Assembly (NCBI RefSeq): GCF_020283565.1
Contig: NC_060062.1
Span: forward strand, 21,300,127 to 21,364,126
Direction: 5' to 3'
Origin: Trifolium pratense
Taxonomy: Eukaryota; Streptophyta; Magnoliopsida; Fabales; Fabaceae
Length of the DNA stretch: 64,000 nucleotides
Position 1 is the stretch's first letter. Every line of letters begins with the position of its first letter. The notes under the pieces were generated by a model. The model saw nothing but the letters and a program-made list of their open reading frames with translations, was not told the DNA's origin and ran no database searches. A program made the position numbers and the translations under genes. This document shows, in pieces, positions 46,944-58,770 of this stretch.

Positions 46944-47107
46944 TAACGAGTGTCCCCGGGGCACTCTTTAAGCATTCCATTTAAAGAAACTTTTTATTCA
47001 AAAAGTTAAACACTACAATTACCAATGCGTTGACTTTACGCATTCCGATAAAATTTTTATAAAAAACTTACTATTTAAGGGCTTAAAGAGTGTCCCGAAA
47101 ACACTAT
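46944..47107. mobile_element. Fold-back element with GGGCACTCTTTAAGC arms
   Basis: GGGGCACTCTTTAAGC (about 46965) pairs with GGCTTAAAGAGTGTCCC (about 47078-47094). The outer CGAGTGTCCCC is itself the inverse of GGGGCACTC. Probably a Mutator-like MITE; target duplication not resolved. Confidence 0.5.
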
Positions 47108-47572
47108 TTTTGTTCATTGTTGTTTTGTTTCAATCTTTACAAAATTAACTTGTATTAAAATTGTTCTTTGTATCCCAAATAAATCTCATATCTCTCGTTC
47201 TTAATAGAACATATTTCCCAAAACTTCAATCAATTGTGATGCATGAATTCCAAAATCCAACGACAAATCACAATATAGACACATATATGTAGGGAAGTTG
47301 TAGAAATAGTGCAAATAGATATGATTACATGAATGATGTGGTTGCAAGTTGGATTGGATGAGCGAGTGCATCAAGTATAGTGCCTGTTTGGTTGTGTGGT
47401 GGGAGGCCCAAACGTGAGTTTAAATGTGTTAAAAGTGAGTCTACTTAAAAAACAAGTGTTTGGATCACTATTCCCAAAATTGCTTTTGACTCCCAAAATT
47501 GATTCTACATGAAGCTGGCATTTGATGCTTCTGTGTCCGCGTTCAGAAATATTACAATTGTTTTGTTATTTT

Positions 47573-47606
47573 ACTAGTATGATACCCGTGCCAAGCACGG
47601 GGGCAA
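47573..47606 (-). mobile_element. Helitron-like 3' terminus
   Basis: Read on the minus strand: hairpin CCCGTGCTTGGCACGGG, a 10-base spacer with TATCATA, then CTAGT, the usual hairpin plus CTRR ending. The matching 5' TC end was not found. The RPA-like gene lies 1.5 kb upstream in the same orientation. Confidence 0.5.
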
Positions 47607-49143
47607 AACTTTAAAAATTTACTTATTTTTGTTTACAACATAAATAAAAATTATGATGAATAGAGTAACAAAAAACGCATGATAAAAAATAATGGTCGAT
47701 TTTTAGAAAATCAAATAACTCATATAATTTCTTTTCGTGATATCTAAACTTAATGGTCAAATTTTAGGAAATCAAACTTACGATTTATTGACACCATTAA
47801 CAAAAATATATCATCAAACGGTGAATCTCATTTAAAGTAATAACGGATTTGTGCTACATGAGCTCACACATCTCGATGCATCTTCGCATAATATCGATGA
47901 AAGTTATTTTTATATCACTGTAGTTGGTTGTGTATACCACTTATACATAATCCACCTTAACAAAATATAAATGTTTTCTTATAAAAAAAAACGATTCAAC
48001 AGGAGAAATAAATAAAACAATTGTCAACACTATTTGAAACTTCAACATATTATTTTGAAGCGTGTTTCATAATAGTCATCTGTTGTTCATAATAGTCTGA
48101 ACTGCAAAAAAAATGATGTGAAAAAAAAATACGAAGTTAGAAAAAAAATACACAAATAATAATAAATGAAATTTAAGGAACATTAATAGTATATTATAGT
48201 GTTAAGAAATAACCTGAAAAGTTTAGAAATCTTTATACGTTCTGAAAAACTTCGCGATAGACAACATTTGTGGTCTCACTACAAATATTAAATATATGCA
48301 ATTACTTATGGAAAATTCCAAATATAGGCATGGGAATATTAGATACATGAAATTTCTGATCTTTTTGATATATCAGCCATTGGATTCCTAAAAATAGTTA
48401 AGAAAAGTTGAAAGAAAAAATTCAAAGAATCTCTTATATAAATAGTTAAGTAAAGATAAAATCTCATGTCAATATTTAATTTTTTTCTAATGAAAATGTG
48501 GAATTACCTTTTTTGAAAAACGTGTGTTTTTATCATGAAAATAGAAATATTTTAATTAAAGACAAAAAAAATGGAGATTTATTATGCTAAATTATTCAAA
48601 GTATTAAAAAAGTCCAAATATAGGCATATGAATAGTAAATACATGAAACTACATATAGAAAAGTCTAAATATAGGCATACGAATATTAGATACATGCAAT
48701 TTCTGATCTTTTTGATATATCAGCCATTGGAAAATCCCATGTCAAATATACTTTTCAAGTAAATATTCTAAATGAGGTATTTTTTTGGAAAAAGTATATG
48801 TCAATATTTAATTTATGATTCATACTAATTATATATTAAAACACATAATTAGTGTTATTCTAAACAACGTTTTTGTTCATTAAATTTGTGTATATTTACT
48901 TTGAAGAAAAATATGATATCAATCAAAAAAATTATATGTGAATCAAACCGGCAGAAAAAATACGATGACCAAATATCCTGCCAACCATGATAAAATTACT
49001 CAACAATTATTCATAACATAGTCTACACCATTTTAAAATGATGTATCTGAAGAAAAGCAAACCAAAATAGTTCTACAAATAATGTTGAAAAACTAATTAA
49101 ACACCAGAAAATCATACGAAAAAAAAGAATTTTGAAAAAGTAA
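47607..49143. other. AT-rich intergenic with diverged direct repeats
   Basis: AATATAGGCAT...AATATTAGATACATG and TTTCTGATCTTTTTGATATA followed by TCAGCCATTGG occur at about 48315-48385 and 48665-48730, with a partial copy at 48610-48650. No gene is supported; the 63-codon frame at 48571 is built from these repeats. Confidence 0.5.
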
Positions 49144-49431
49144 TCAATTCTTCTCAATCTTTATCTGCTTTTTCAACTTGAACACAGATGCACCATCTTG
49201 AGTGGCAGCATGGGATCGCTTTGCTGGAGTAATTAGCACACTGTCCTTTGTTAGATCTATTGTGTTTTCAGCACCAGCGTCCTTAGTAGAGTCAGCAGCA
49301 CAAATTTCAGAAAAACTGGCCATCATATTCTGTAGGGAAAAACAATAAATTTAATATAAAACAACATATGGTGATTTAAAATAAATATCAAACAAATAAA
49401 TAAAGTATACCCTATAAATTTAGTGAATACC

Positions 49432-49721
49432 TGAGTCACATCAGCAGTTGTTTTATCGTCCTTCAGACCTACACCATCAACTATATGAGTCACCTCAGCA
49501 GCTGTTTTATCGTCCTTCAGACCTACACCATCAAGTGTTTTATCGTCCTTCGGACCTAAACCATCAACTATATGAGTCACCTCAGCAGTTGTTTTATGGT
49601 CCTTCAGACCTACACCATCAACTATATTGTCGCGTTCAGTATGATTCAAAATTCCATCATCACCAACCACATTTGCGTCTTCAGCATCAACAACACCCTC
49701 GTCACCAGCAATGTTATTTTT
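49432..49721 (-). repeat. Coding minisatellite in the RPA-like gene
   Basis: This exon repeats a unit of roughly 20 residues, (V)DGVGLKDDKTTAEVTHI, three full times plus a partial. The paralogous exon at 50239-50090 has it once (DGVSLKDDNTTAEVTQ). Expansion therefore followed the exon duplication. Confidence 0.8.
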
Positions 49722-49779
49722 CTACAATAATCCAAATTTTATAGTTAAATACGATTATGTATATTTAATGTTTAACTTT

Positions 49780-50345
49780 AATAAAAAACGATAATTTATA
49801 CGGTTCACTAACCAAAGATTCTACATATGTAGCTTTGAACTTTTCCACCAAAGCGTGGGATTGCTTCGCTGGAGTAATTAGCCCAATGTCCTTTGTTGGA
49901 TCTATGGTGTTTTCCACATTTTCAGCATCAGCGTGCTTAGTAGATTCAACAGCAGAACTTTCAGAAAATTTTGCCATCAGATTCAGTAGGGTAAAACAAT
50001 AAATTAAATTTAGTATAATACAACCTATGCTGATTTAAAATAAATATTAAACAAATAAATAAAGTATACTCTACAACTTTAGTTAATACCTGAGTCACCT
50101 CAGCAGTTGTATTATCGTCCTTCAGACTTACACCATCAACTACATTGTCGCGTTTAGTATGATTCAAAATTCCATCATCACCAACCACATTTGTGTCTTC
50201 AGCATCAACAACACCCTTATCACCAGCGATGTTATTTTTCTAAAATAATCCAAATTTAATAGTTACATATGATTATAGATATTTAATGTTTAACTTTATT
50301 AAAAAACGATACTTTATACGGTTAACTAACCAAAGATTCTACATA
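49780..50345 (-). repeat. Upstream unit of an internal tandem exon duplication
   Basis: 50340-49810 (end of exon EKFKAKYVESL, intron, exon NNIAGD..., intron, exon AKFSES...PAKQSHA) is repeated as about 49840-49200. The junction is visible inside the exon near 49850, where PAKQSHA runs directly into LVEKFKATYVESL, the end of the preceding exon type. Unequal exchange between these points would explain it. Confidence 0.8.
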
Positions 50346-50790
50346 TTTAGCTTTGAACTTTTCAATCAAAACAGGGTCGGCCACAATCTTCTTGACCTTA
50401 AAAGATTTTTCGTACATGCTAGAAGGATCAACATTGGTTTCAACCTTAAAAAGATATGACTTATCAACCAGATCACCAATCTCTTCTGGAATATCGGCCA
50501 AATTACCCTAAGTTAAACAATAAAGATAAAAATGAGTCATAAAGTACAAAGTTTATAAAAAAATTAAAATTAAATAACATATTTGCATACCAAACCTATA
50601 ATAAAAAATTATAAAAGAATTAAATAAATTTAATTTAATATATATACCATCCCAAAAGCTTCGATCATATCAGCACAAGATTTATTGAATAGATCGGCAG
50701 CATCACGATCAAAAATGAGAAAGGTAGCAGAATCAGTATGGTCAATAACTTTGACCTTAATCATGTACCTAAGTTTATAGTGAAACATAG

Positions 50791-50831
<41 letters not shown>

Positions 50832-51727
50832 TAATAATATGAAAATAATCTTGGAGAGACGTTGATGACATGCTTGTTGCACTTAGGACAAAAGTACATA
50901 CGCTCATCTGGATAAACTTTTTTATTACAGGTGCACGCAGTGTACCACCATTCAGAACCATCGATAAACTTCACCGTACCAAATACAGCAAATGTCTTTT
51001 CTTGAAATGTTTTTGATAATCTCAAAAATTTTTACGGCACATATAAAAATAATATAGAATAATAAGACCAATTTAAATTATATATACACACCGGAAAATA
51101 CAGAGTTTTTAATTATCAATTGTGTACTACAATATGTTGTTACCCTTACCACACTACAATCCTTAACTCCCTCAATAGTTGCCATTGGCGTCAAATTGAG
51201 AAAATCATCCTCATTGCTAACTTTAGAAGTATCTTTTAATAGAGAAATACCAGGTGATGGAGTAGCACTTTTCCCAAGCATCCTACAAAATAGATATATT
51301 AAATCTCTGACTTTTTAGTCGGATAGTATATAAGCCTTTTTTAAATTGGTATGAATATATTGAGGTTACTATATTCGTGAAATTTTTAGTTTTTTCATGT
51401 TGGAGTGAACAGATCCATCTCATATTAATATATATGGTAACAAAACTTCATATTTTAAAAAAATCTCATATTAATATATGGGCAAAATTTATACGAAAAT
51501 AAAAAATCAAATACGTATATCAAAGGATAAGAGATGGAAATGAATCTAGCACAAAAAAGTTACTTGTTTTTATTAAAAATAAATTTTTTAATAATAAAAC
51601 AAAAAATATATATGAAAATTAATTTGAAATTAATAATTTAATTATTGCTACCTTTTCTTGAGATCAACGGCTATTAAAATATATATATATTAAAGTATAA
51701 AATATTATTTTAATGATAACGGTTATT

Positions 51728-51730
<3 letters not shown>

Positions 51731-51822
<92 letters not shown>
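51731..51822. repeat. (AT)n microsatellite in the RPA-like gene
   Basis: More than 40 AT units directly after the donor GTGTATAT of the exon ending near 51830. Any open frame through it is only IYIYIY and is not protein. Confidence 0.9.
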
Positions 51823-51826
<4 letters not shown>

Positions 51827-52164
51827 CCATCGTAGTTCAGCTCTATAGGAATCATCTTTGATTCGCTTCCATTTCGAGAATAAACCTTTTCAACACCCAC
51901 AGCTTTCAAGACTCCCATCACATCTATTATATCACATAGAAAGGTCTTAGTTTTATAGACAAACGAAAGTTTATTTAATTTTATGCTAAGTATATATTAT
52001 AGACAAACCTATCAAATAATCGGTATCATAGTTATCATTAAAAATCTTATGAGGTTCACTGATCATGTATATATTAGCAGGTATCAACTTGTCATCAAAT
52101 TTTTTGATTTTAATTCCAAATTAAAAATTAATTTTATAGGCATGATTGGTGGTTCTATATGATC

Positions 52165-52457
52165 CCACATTAGTGGCAACACTAAAGTTGCTTATGGATG
52201 AAGTTAAGTTTTATGAGAGAAAATTGGATTGAGATATTTGGGCTTTCATTCCAAGCCCAATTTTCAATAAAAGAAAAAAAATTATAAAAAAATTAAAAAG
52301 CCCGCGGGCTAACCCGCCCCGCCCCACCCCGCCCCGTTTTTTAGGCGGGTTAGGCGGGGGCGGGCCACCTTAAGGTAGCGAGCCGAAAACCTCAGCCCGG
52401 CCCGCCAAAAATAGCGGGTCAAATGGGTCGGCCCGGCGGGCCTGACCCGTTTTGCCA
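52165..52457. mobile_element. GC-rich hAT-like insertion in exon 2 of the RPA-like gene
   Basis: The right end ...GGGCCTGACCCGTTTTGCCA/CCCCTA (minus-strand start TAGGGGTGGCAAAACGGG) is a typical hAT MITE end with dense GCCCGC/GCGGGT motifs. The left boundary is blurred (TAGTGGCAACAC near 52172 may be the eroded partner). Coding similarity resumes at 52164 (TNVGSYRTT) on one side and stops at 52458 (LTEGHVLL) on the other, so the exon is split. No clean target duplication found. Confidence 0.65.
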
Positions 52458-52894
52458 CCCCTAGTAACACATGACCCTCAGTGAGTTCCTTTTCATATTT
52501 GTAAATTAATGTTCTTCGAACTGTTGCATGGATCTTTTCACCCTAGAATACACAAAAAAAAAAAAACAAAAAGTTAGATATGATTGCTTAAAAAATTTAA
52601 AAAATAAATTGAAAATCAAGATGTGAATAAACCTTCTTATCCATCAAAACCATTTCTAAAGAATACGGCAGCGCATCTCTATTCATATCTTTAACAAACC
52701 ACATGTGAACAATTCTAACCAATACATTCCATGTTTCTTTGGATGGAGAAATTTCAGAAATAGAATTATATTTTGGAGGCATTTTCTTAAAAATTCAAGT
52801 AAATAAAAAACAATGAAAATAAACAAAGAGATATAACTATAACTAAAGAGAAGAGAATTGAGAAATGGTGAGTTTTAGGGTTGAGATTAAAGTC

Positions 52895-52904
52895 CTATAT
52901 ATAG
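52895..52904 (-). promoter_or_regulatory. Probable TATA box of the RPA-like gene
   Basis: CTATATATAG lies about 115 bases upstream of the ATG at 52782, with a CT-rich leader (TTCTCTTCTCTTTAG) between. A similar TATA and leader arrangement recurs at about 56515-56610. Confidence 0.5.
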
Positions 52905-53580
52905 TGAAAAAAAGGACATATGAGTAATTTGGTCAAATTAAATGTTTCCTTTTTAAATTTCCCTAATAAAAATTTAGGAATGTTTTATGCACATGATTTG
53001 AATCAAGACACAAACAATGACTTTATCCATACCATCCCCACATATTTGCGATCCAAAAAAAAAGCATAAAAACTATAAGCAACAATCTTCCCCACATATT
53101 TCCTTTTTAATACTATTATGCCTATCAATATCAATTTGTATTGAATGTAAATAATCAATTCCCTTTTATATATTATTATATTATTATATATTTGATTATT
53201 TGAATTTTTTGTGTAAAAAAAAATTATATAAATAATTAATAACAATTTCCGGAAAAAAAAAACTACATATTATTAGTGAGCAATCTCATATATTCCTGTT
53301 TTATAGTATATCCTACAATTAGTGACAAATCTCGGTCATAATACAGATGCTGTGACAAATCTCGGAAAAAAAATTAGTTAACATATTTCCTTTTTAAAAT
53401 ATCTATATTCAATACAAATATTGTAGGATGATTGTGAGCAAAACATTTGAAATTGAGCAATAAATACAAATATGTGAGGATGAATGTGAGCAAAGCATTT
53501 GAAAATTTGCATTAAATGAGGCTTAGAAAATAAGCCTCAAATGTATAGTATTAAGATTAAGATTAAGATATTAATCGTGG
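52905..53580. repeat. Upstream region of the RPA-like gene, duplicated
   Basis: 53510-53575 (AAATAAGCCTCAAATGTATA, AGTATTAAGATTAAGATTAA) matches 57180-57235; 52905-52950 (AAAAAAAGGACATATGAGTAA) matches 56612-56640. No gene. A frame rich in Y/I on the minus strand is low complexity. Confidence 0.45.
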
Positions 53581-53765
53581 TAAACTCACTTTATTTAAGT
53601 ATATAATTTAGAAGGACAACATCAACATAAAAATATTACACAATAAGTAGAAGCAACTAACACAATTTTAAATGCATGACATTTTTAGTGAAGATTTTGT
53701 TTTGAAAGTTTGAACCGAATAAAAATAGACCCCCCCCGTATAAATTAGCAACAAAAAGGTCATCA

Positions 53766-53822
<57 letters not shown>

Positions 53823-55085
53823 GAGTTAGAAATATAAGTCATGTATTAATCTATGAGTAAAATTAATATATGCTCTCATATAAATTACAAACAAAAATGA
53901 GTAAAACTATAGCCACCCGTATAATTTTTTTTAAAAAAAAAGCCTCCAAACAAACAAAAAAGTTAAATTAGTCTTATAATATCTATAGTAAAATAAACAT
54001 GAAACATAAATAAATTAAAGAAATTTCCCAAATATAGCTTATATTATTTAATTGTACACATAAATACCCTCCAAATAAAATAAAAGTAGATCATCACATA
54101 AATTATTAAAAAATTCAATGTATTAATATATGAGTAAAAATAGAGGCCCCGTATAAATTAAAAAAAATCTATATAAATATTACAGGGGTAAATCAAAACT
54201 CGTCCAAATTGCAAGGGGGTAAACACCTATTATCCCTAAAAAAAAAACCTCAATTCTAGCAATTTTTTAAGCAAAATTGTTGATCAAGTCTTCATATTAT
54301 ATATTTTTCAAATGATAATCATTGTCAATTGCTATCAATACTAAGTCATTAACTCTTTTTTGTAACATAATAGAGCAGCAGTAAAACTTCATGTTAAAAT
54401 CTACTACTATTTTTTATTTTTTTAAATCAATCTCTTTATTTTGTTAGAGACCTATTACCATGTAAATTTTTTTCGAGGCCCCCAAAAATTGGAGGCCCGG
54501 CTGCGTAGCTCACCCTGCACTTGTGCAGGGCCGACCTTGATATGACTATAAGTATCGGTCTCATATAAATTACAATAAAATAAAATAAGCCTTGCATTAA
54601 TATATGACTAAAAAAAATAGGATAAAAAAAAATATAAGTCATCATGGTAATATATGAGTATAAATATATGTTTTGTTTAATTTTTTTAAAAAAAAGGGTG
54701 TCGTATTAATATGAGTATAAATATAGATCATATATAAATTCATTCATTTTATTTCCTTAATATAATTTATAATAATTTTTTGTTTAAAATAAAAACTTAA
54801 ACTTGTTTTTTGTTAAAAAAAAAGATATCCTGCAAGTAAAAATAATTTATTCGAGTTTTCAAATTATTTGAATTTGTAATAATAATGATTTGAATTTGAA
54901 TTATTTCCTTTTTAAATATGCAACTTAAATGAAATATTATATTTGTCTTTTTAGTGAAAGTCATGTGTACATGATCATTAATTGAGACATAAAATTGTCC
55001 TAAAATATATAGCATGTATGTAGCTATAGATTAATATACACAATTTTCTCAAAAAAAGAAAATACTCTCATAAAATCTTAATCAA
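53581..55085. other. AT-rich intergenic
   Basis: No gene. An (AT)n tract lies at about 53770-53818. At 54455-54535 the sequence GAGGCCCCCAAAAATTGGAGG and CACCCTGCACTTGTGCAGGG contains two perfect hairpins and resembles the terminal part of an unidentified transposon; the other end was not found. Confidence 0.45.
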
Positions 55086-55089
55086 TTGT

Positions 55090-55235
55090 CCACAAATCCC
55101 AGCTCAATTGGCAGAAATCTCGAAATTGCTAGTGTCGGACGTCTGGACCGGGGTTCGAACCCCGGTCACTCCACTTTGTGTGTGTGTGTGTGAGTTTTCA
55201 ATGACTTTGTCATTTCGTCTATCAACAAAAAAAAA
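55090..55235 (+). mobile_element. tRNA-derived SINE
   Basis: CCCAGCTCAATTGGCAGAAA (A box), then GGACCGGGGTTCGAACCCCG (B box with a perfect T-arm) followed by GTCACTCC, a GT run and an A-rich end (about 55222-55234). The T-arm is intact but the anticodon arm is not, so it is a SINE or tRNA pseudogene rather than a tRNA gene. Confidence 0.6.
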
Positions 55236-56024
55236 AATCTTAATCAATTAAATGTTAATTATTAATGTTTATCTGAAAATCTGATTTTATTAATTATTAA
55301 TATTATATCTTTCAATTCAATATTCAATCTATTAAAGGAAGCCAAAAAATCTTGACCAAAAAAAAAGGAGCCAAAAATTTCTTAAAATGGAATCAATTTA
55401 ATGTTATTTATGTATGACAAAAATAAAAACAAAGAAAATCAACAAAAAATATAAAAAAAAATATTTAATCTTTTAAATAAAAACAATGAATCTCATAAAA
55501 ATTCATTCAATTATAAAAAATAACAAAGAAAATATTTAATCTTTTATATTTTTATAAATAAATTCGTTTATTTATTTAATTTTATTAAAAAAAAATTAGT
55601 TTGTTACGCACTACACAAAAATTCGAAGAAAATATTTTATAATTTATTTATTTTATAAATTAGTGAGGTACCATATTATTTATACTTGAAGTTAAATATA
55701 TTTATAAACAAATTTGTTTATTTATTTGAATTCATTAAAAAAAATTAACATTGTTACATCCTATATGAGAATTCATATAAAATATTTAATATGTAACCAA
55801 AAAAATATAAAATATTTTATAATTTATTATATATATATGGAAAATGCTATTTAGCAAGAATTTTTTGATGCAAGAAAGAGAAGAATTTTATGTGGCAATA
55901 TTTGATTGGTCAATTTATAATCACTCTCTCTCCCATGTATGGTTAGCCAATTTTTGATTGGTCAAATTCCCTAATTTTGTGGATTCTTCTCTTTCTTGTA
56001 TAAATATTTCTTACTAAATAGCAA

Positions 56025-56093
<69 letters not shown>

Positions 56094-56433
56094 ACACATT
56101 TTCATTGAAAACACCTTTCTATAAATTCGTTATGATATATTATATGTATAAGAAAGACTCTTAAGAAAATCAAAATAAATGGATGAAAGTTAGTATTGAA
56201 AAAGTAAATTATATTAAAGCAATAACATAATCTTTCAATCAAAGCAAAACCATTTCTTAAGCTGTGAAATAGTATTAACAATATATTACACCTTTTCTAT
56301 AAAATAAAAAATACACATTACATCTTTAAAATTAATTTACACTCAAAATACTTGTGAGGTAGATTAAACATCACTTAAAACTCATACATTATGATCAAAA
56401 TGTATCTGGTCCAATTTCTTTAGAGTTCGCATA
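55236..56433. other. AT-rich intergenic with MITE and microsatellite
   Basis: No gene. It contains the MITE at 55849-56018 and (AT)n at about 56029-56088. Confidence 0.45.
55849..56018. mobile_element. Short inverted-repeat MITE
   Basis: Left TGCTATTTAGCAAGAA...GCAAGAAAGAGAAGAAT and right ATTCTTCTCTTTCTTG...TTACTAAATAGCA are inverted. Inside, TTTGATTGGTCAA occurs twice. About 170 bp; target duplication not clear. Confidence 0.65.
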
Positions 56434-57240
56434 TCATTTATATTCTTCTTTTGAGTTCCACATCTGCAAAAATTGAAATGAATGATTATAGATTAAGATT
56501 AAGATGAAAATAAGATAAATTGAAAATAATACAAAGAAAATAACTAAAGAGAAAAGAGATGGAAAATGTGTGATTTGAATGTTCAACCAAAGACCATTTA
56601 TATAGGAAAAAAAGGGGTATATAAGTAATTTTATCCATAATATGCAATTAAACGGATTAATAACAAATATATTGATTCTTTTTTCAGTCAATGTCATCTT
56701 ATGACTTTTTGTAGGAAATTTAATATTTAACACACAAACTTTACTAAAATAAACTTTGAAAACTTTATTAACTTTTAAATAATTAACACACAAACTTTAC
56801 TAAAATAAACTTTGAAAACTTTATTAACTTTTAAATAATTTCGTGAATTATTATTACTATTATAAAAATAATTTTACAAATATTTTATTTATATAAAATA
56901 TATAAACTAACTACAATTTTTAGAATTTGTTTTTAATTATTTTCTCTATTATTTAAATTGAAAAAGGAAATAAAAAAAAATTGAAAAAGGAAATAGTAGA
57001 AAATAAATTTATAAAAGATAGTATCAAGAATTACGTAAAGAAAAATTTGTGATTGACTAATCATGATTCAAACATTCTAAAAATGACCTCACAAAAAAAA
57101 AGTTTTTAATTATTTTCTTTTTTAATAAACAAAATAATTGCAATTGCACGTGGGAAGTGCCATGTGTACGTGACAATTAAATGAGGACTTATAAAATAAG
57201 TCTCAAATGTATAGTATTAAGATTAAGATTAGTGGATATG
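56434..57240 (-). pseudogene. Relic promoter and leader of a second RPA-like copy
   Basis: On the minus strand, 56610-56460 has the same order as upstream of the RPA-like gene: TATATAAATGG, a CATCTCTTTTCTCTTTAG leader and a TTTTGCAG. It then reads ATG TGG AAC TCA but stops after nine codons. A 56-bp stretch (ATTAACACACAAACTTTACT...) is tandemly duplicated at about 56727-56840. Assignment rests on arrangement only. Confidence 0.4.
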
Positions 57241-58080
57241 CTATCTGATTTCCATATATATCCTTTCTATAGATAACATTGTGAGGGTACATTCCTTTTT
57301 ATTCAGCAAATTATTTTGGAGCTGTAATAATTTCGTTCATATATAAATTGTCCATAAATATTAATATAATAATATATATTCCATTTGGTCACATTTACAA
57401 GCAAAAACACTTCAATTTTTTGTCATTATTATAAGTAAAAGTCAACTACTTTTAACTAATTAATACTGTTATTTATAATATACACTTATTTAATTATACT
57501 ATTTTTTCTTTAAGGATTATAAATGTGTTGAAACAACAATGTTGATCAAGGGTTATAAATGTGTCGAAACAACAATGTTGATCAATGAGATTAACGAGAT
57601 TACATTTGATTACATATAGCGGTGTCGGTGTCCCATATTTTTTATATTAACAGTGTTGGTGTGTCCGTGTCGTGTTGGCGTGTTCGTGTCAAAGTCCGTG
57701 CTTCATACTAAATGACTTATTTATAAAGGACAATATAGTAAATGTATTCATCTTTTATATTAAATCAAAATAATTAACTACACTTAACTAAATTCCTTAG
57801 ACACCATGTAAGTTTTTTTTTTTTTTTTTTGCCTATAAATGTGACCGGATGGAGTATAACTTTTATAGTTAATAGTTTAATTGTTTTTAATGAGATAAAT
57901 GAAAGATGGGTCACCTTAAAGAGGATTTTCATCTTATTATTAGTATTTTTTTTTATAATTATAGAGGATCTTAATTGGTAAGAATAACTAACACCAATAA
58001 AAAAATAATAAGAATAATTATATCTAAATTGGTAAGAATATATGTTAATGTCCTTTTGGTAATCTACACATTTAAAAGTA
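57241..58080. other. AT-rich intergenic, MITE fragment
   Basis: 57530-57710 contains a direct repeat (AAATGTGT...GAAACAACAATGTTGATCAA twice) and GTGTCCGTGTCGTGTTGGCG ending GTGCTTCATA, a fragment of the TATGAAGCAC MITE family. No gene. Confidence 0.45.
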
Positions 58081-58195
58081 CTTTTGGTTTAATTTATCCA
58101 AACAACATCAAATGTTGTGAATCACTTTTACGTTAACCTATCCAAATACAAATCAATTTTGTTAAACTCACTTTTAATCAAACTCAATTCTATCA
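58081..58195. repeat. 115-bp direct repeat, left copy
   Basis: CTTTTGGTTTAATTTATCCA through ...CAATTCTATCA matches 58656-58770. The right copy starts at the first base after a Copia LTR end. Confidence 0.85.
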
Positions 58196-58655
58196 CATAT
58201 ATAGCGTGGTAAGGTTATTTGATTTTTTTTCGTCTCATATATAATTGTCTTTATGAGGGAGAGATATAAATATTTTCTGCAATCTTTTTCCCTTAACCAT
58301 GGTTTTGTCCCACTGGGTTTTTCCTGGTAAGGTTTTTAATAAGACAGTTCACACACAAAGGATGATGTACTCTTTTTCCTTCACTAGGATTTTTTCCCAA
58401 TGGGTTTTCTCTAGTAAGGTTTTAACGAGGCATATCATCGATGGACATCCAAGGGAGAGTGTTATGAATAATTTGGTGGATGTCCATTAAGCATTGACCC
58501 ATTCTACTGACCCATTATATTGTCCTATAAATAAGACTTGTATTGTTATGTAAAGATACATCTTGATGAGAATAATACAATCTCCATTCTTTCTCTCTTC
58601 TCTTCTTCTCTCCCATATACTTATATATTATTATTCTTGCTTATATTTCATAACA
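58196..58655 (+). mobile_element. 5'-truncated Copia fragment with complete 3' LTR
   Basis: 58290-58459 carries the CCACTGGGTTTTTCCTGGTA-type stretch found between pol and 3' LTR of many plant Copia elements. Polypurine AAGGGAGAG precedes TGTTATGAATAATTTGG; the LTR (58460-58655, 196 bp) ends TTTCATAACA. TATA-like CCTATAAATAAGAC lies within it. No gag/pol or 5' LTR is present. Confidence 0.8.
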
Positions 58656-58770
58656 CTTTTGGTTTAATTTATCCAAACAACATCAAATGTTGTGAATCAC
58701 TTTTACGTTAATCTATCCAAACACAAATCAATTCTGTTAAACTCACTTTTAATCAAACTAAATTCTATCA
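58656..58770. repeat. 115-bp direct repeat, right copy
   Basis: Partner of 58081-58195, beginning immediately after ...ATAACA of the LTR. A few substitutions separate the copies. Confidence 0.85.

Larger units (their letters stand above)
49144..52782 (-). pseudogene. RPA70-like (replication protein A large subunit) gene, degenerate
   Basis: Exons on the minus strand: 52782-52633 (MPPKYNSISEIS...VRIVHMWFVKD, first OB fold), 52542-52009 (interrupted by a GC-rich insert; YRTTNHAYKINF, TAA stop, PANIYMISEPHKIFND), about 51924-51830, a short exon near 51671-51653, about 51282-51130 (NLTPMATIEGVKDCS), about 51016-50850 (zinc-binding CTCNKKVYPDERMYFC..C of the Rep-A C-terminal domain), 50768-50648 (VKVIDHTDSATFLIFDRDA), 50507-50331, 50239-50090, about 49981-49811, 49721-49432, and a last exon to the stop at 49144 (PAKRSHA...KLKKQIKIEKN). 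RPA binds single-stranded DNA. Decay signs: in-frame stop, insertion, donor AT instead of GT at 50849, acceptor TG at about 49982. Many such genes in legumes are transposon-associated, so host RPA function is doubtful. Confidence 0.8.

Noticed and set aside
51664..51921. 85-codon frame with a long IYIY run
   Set aside because: Exon 3 of the RPA-like gene running through its donor into an (AT)n microsatellite; the IYIY part is not protein.
55092..55172. Possible tRNA gene with perfect T-arm
   Set aside because: No matching acceptor stem or anticodon loop, and an A-rich tail follows; better explained as a SINE.
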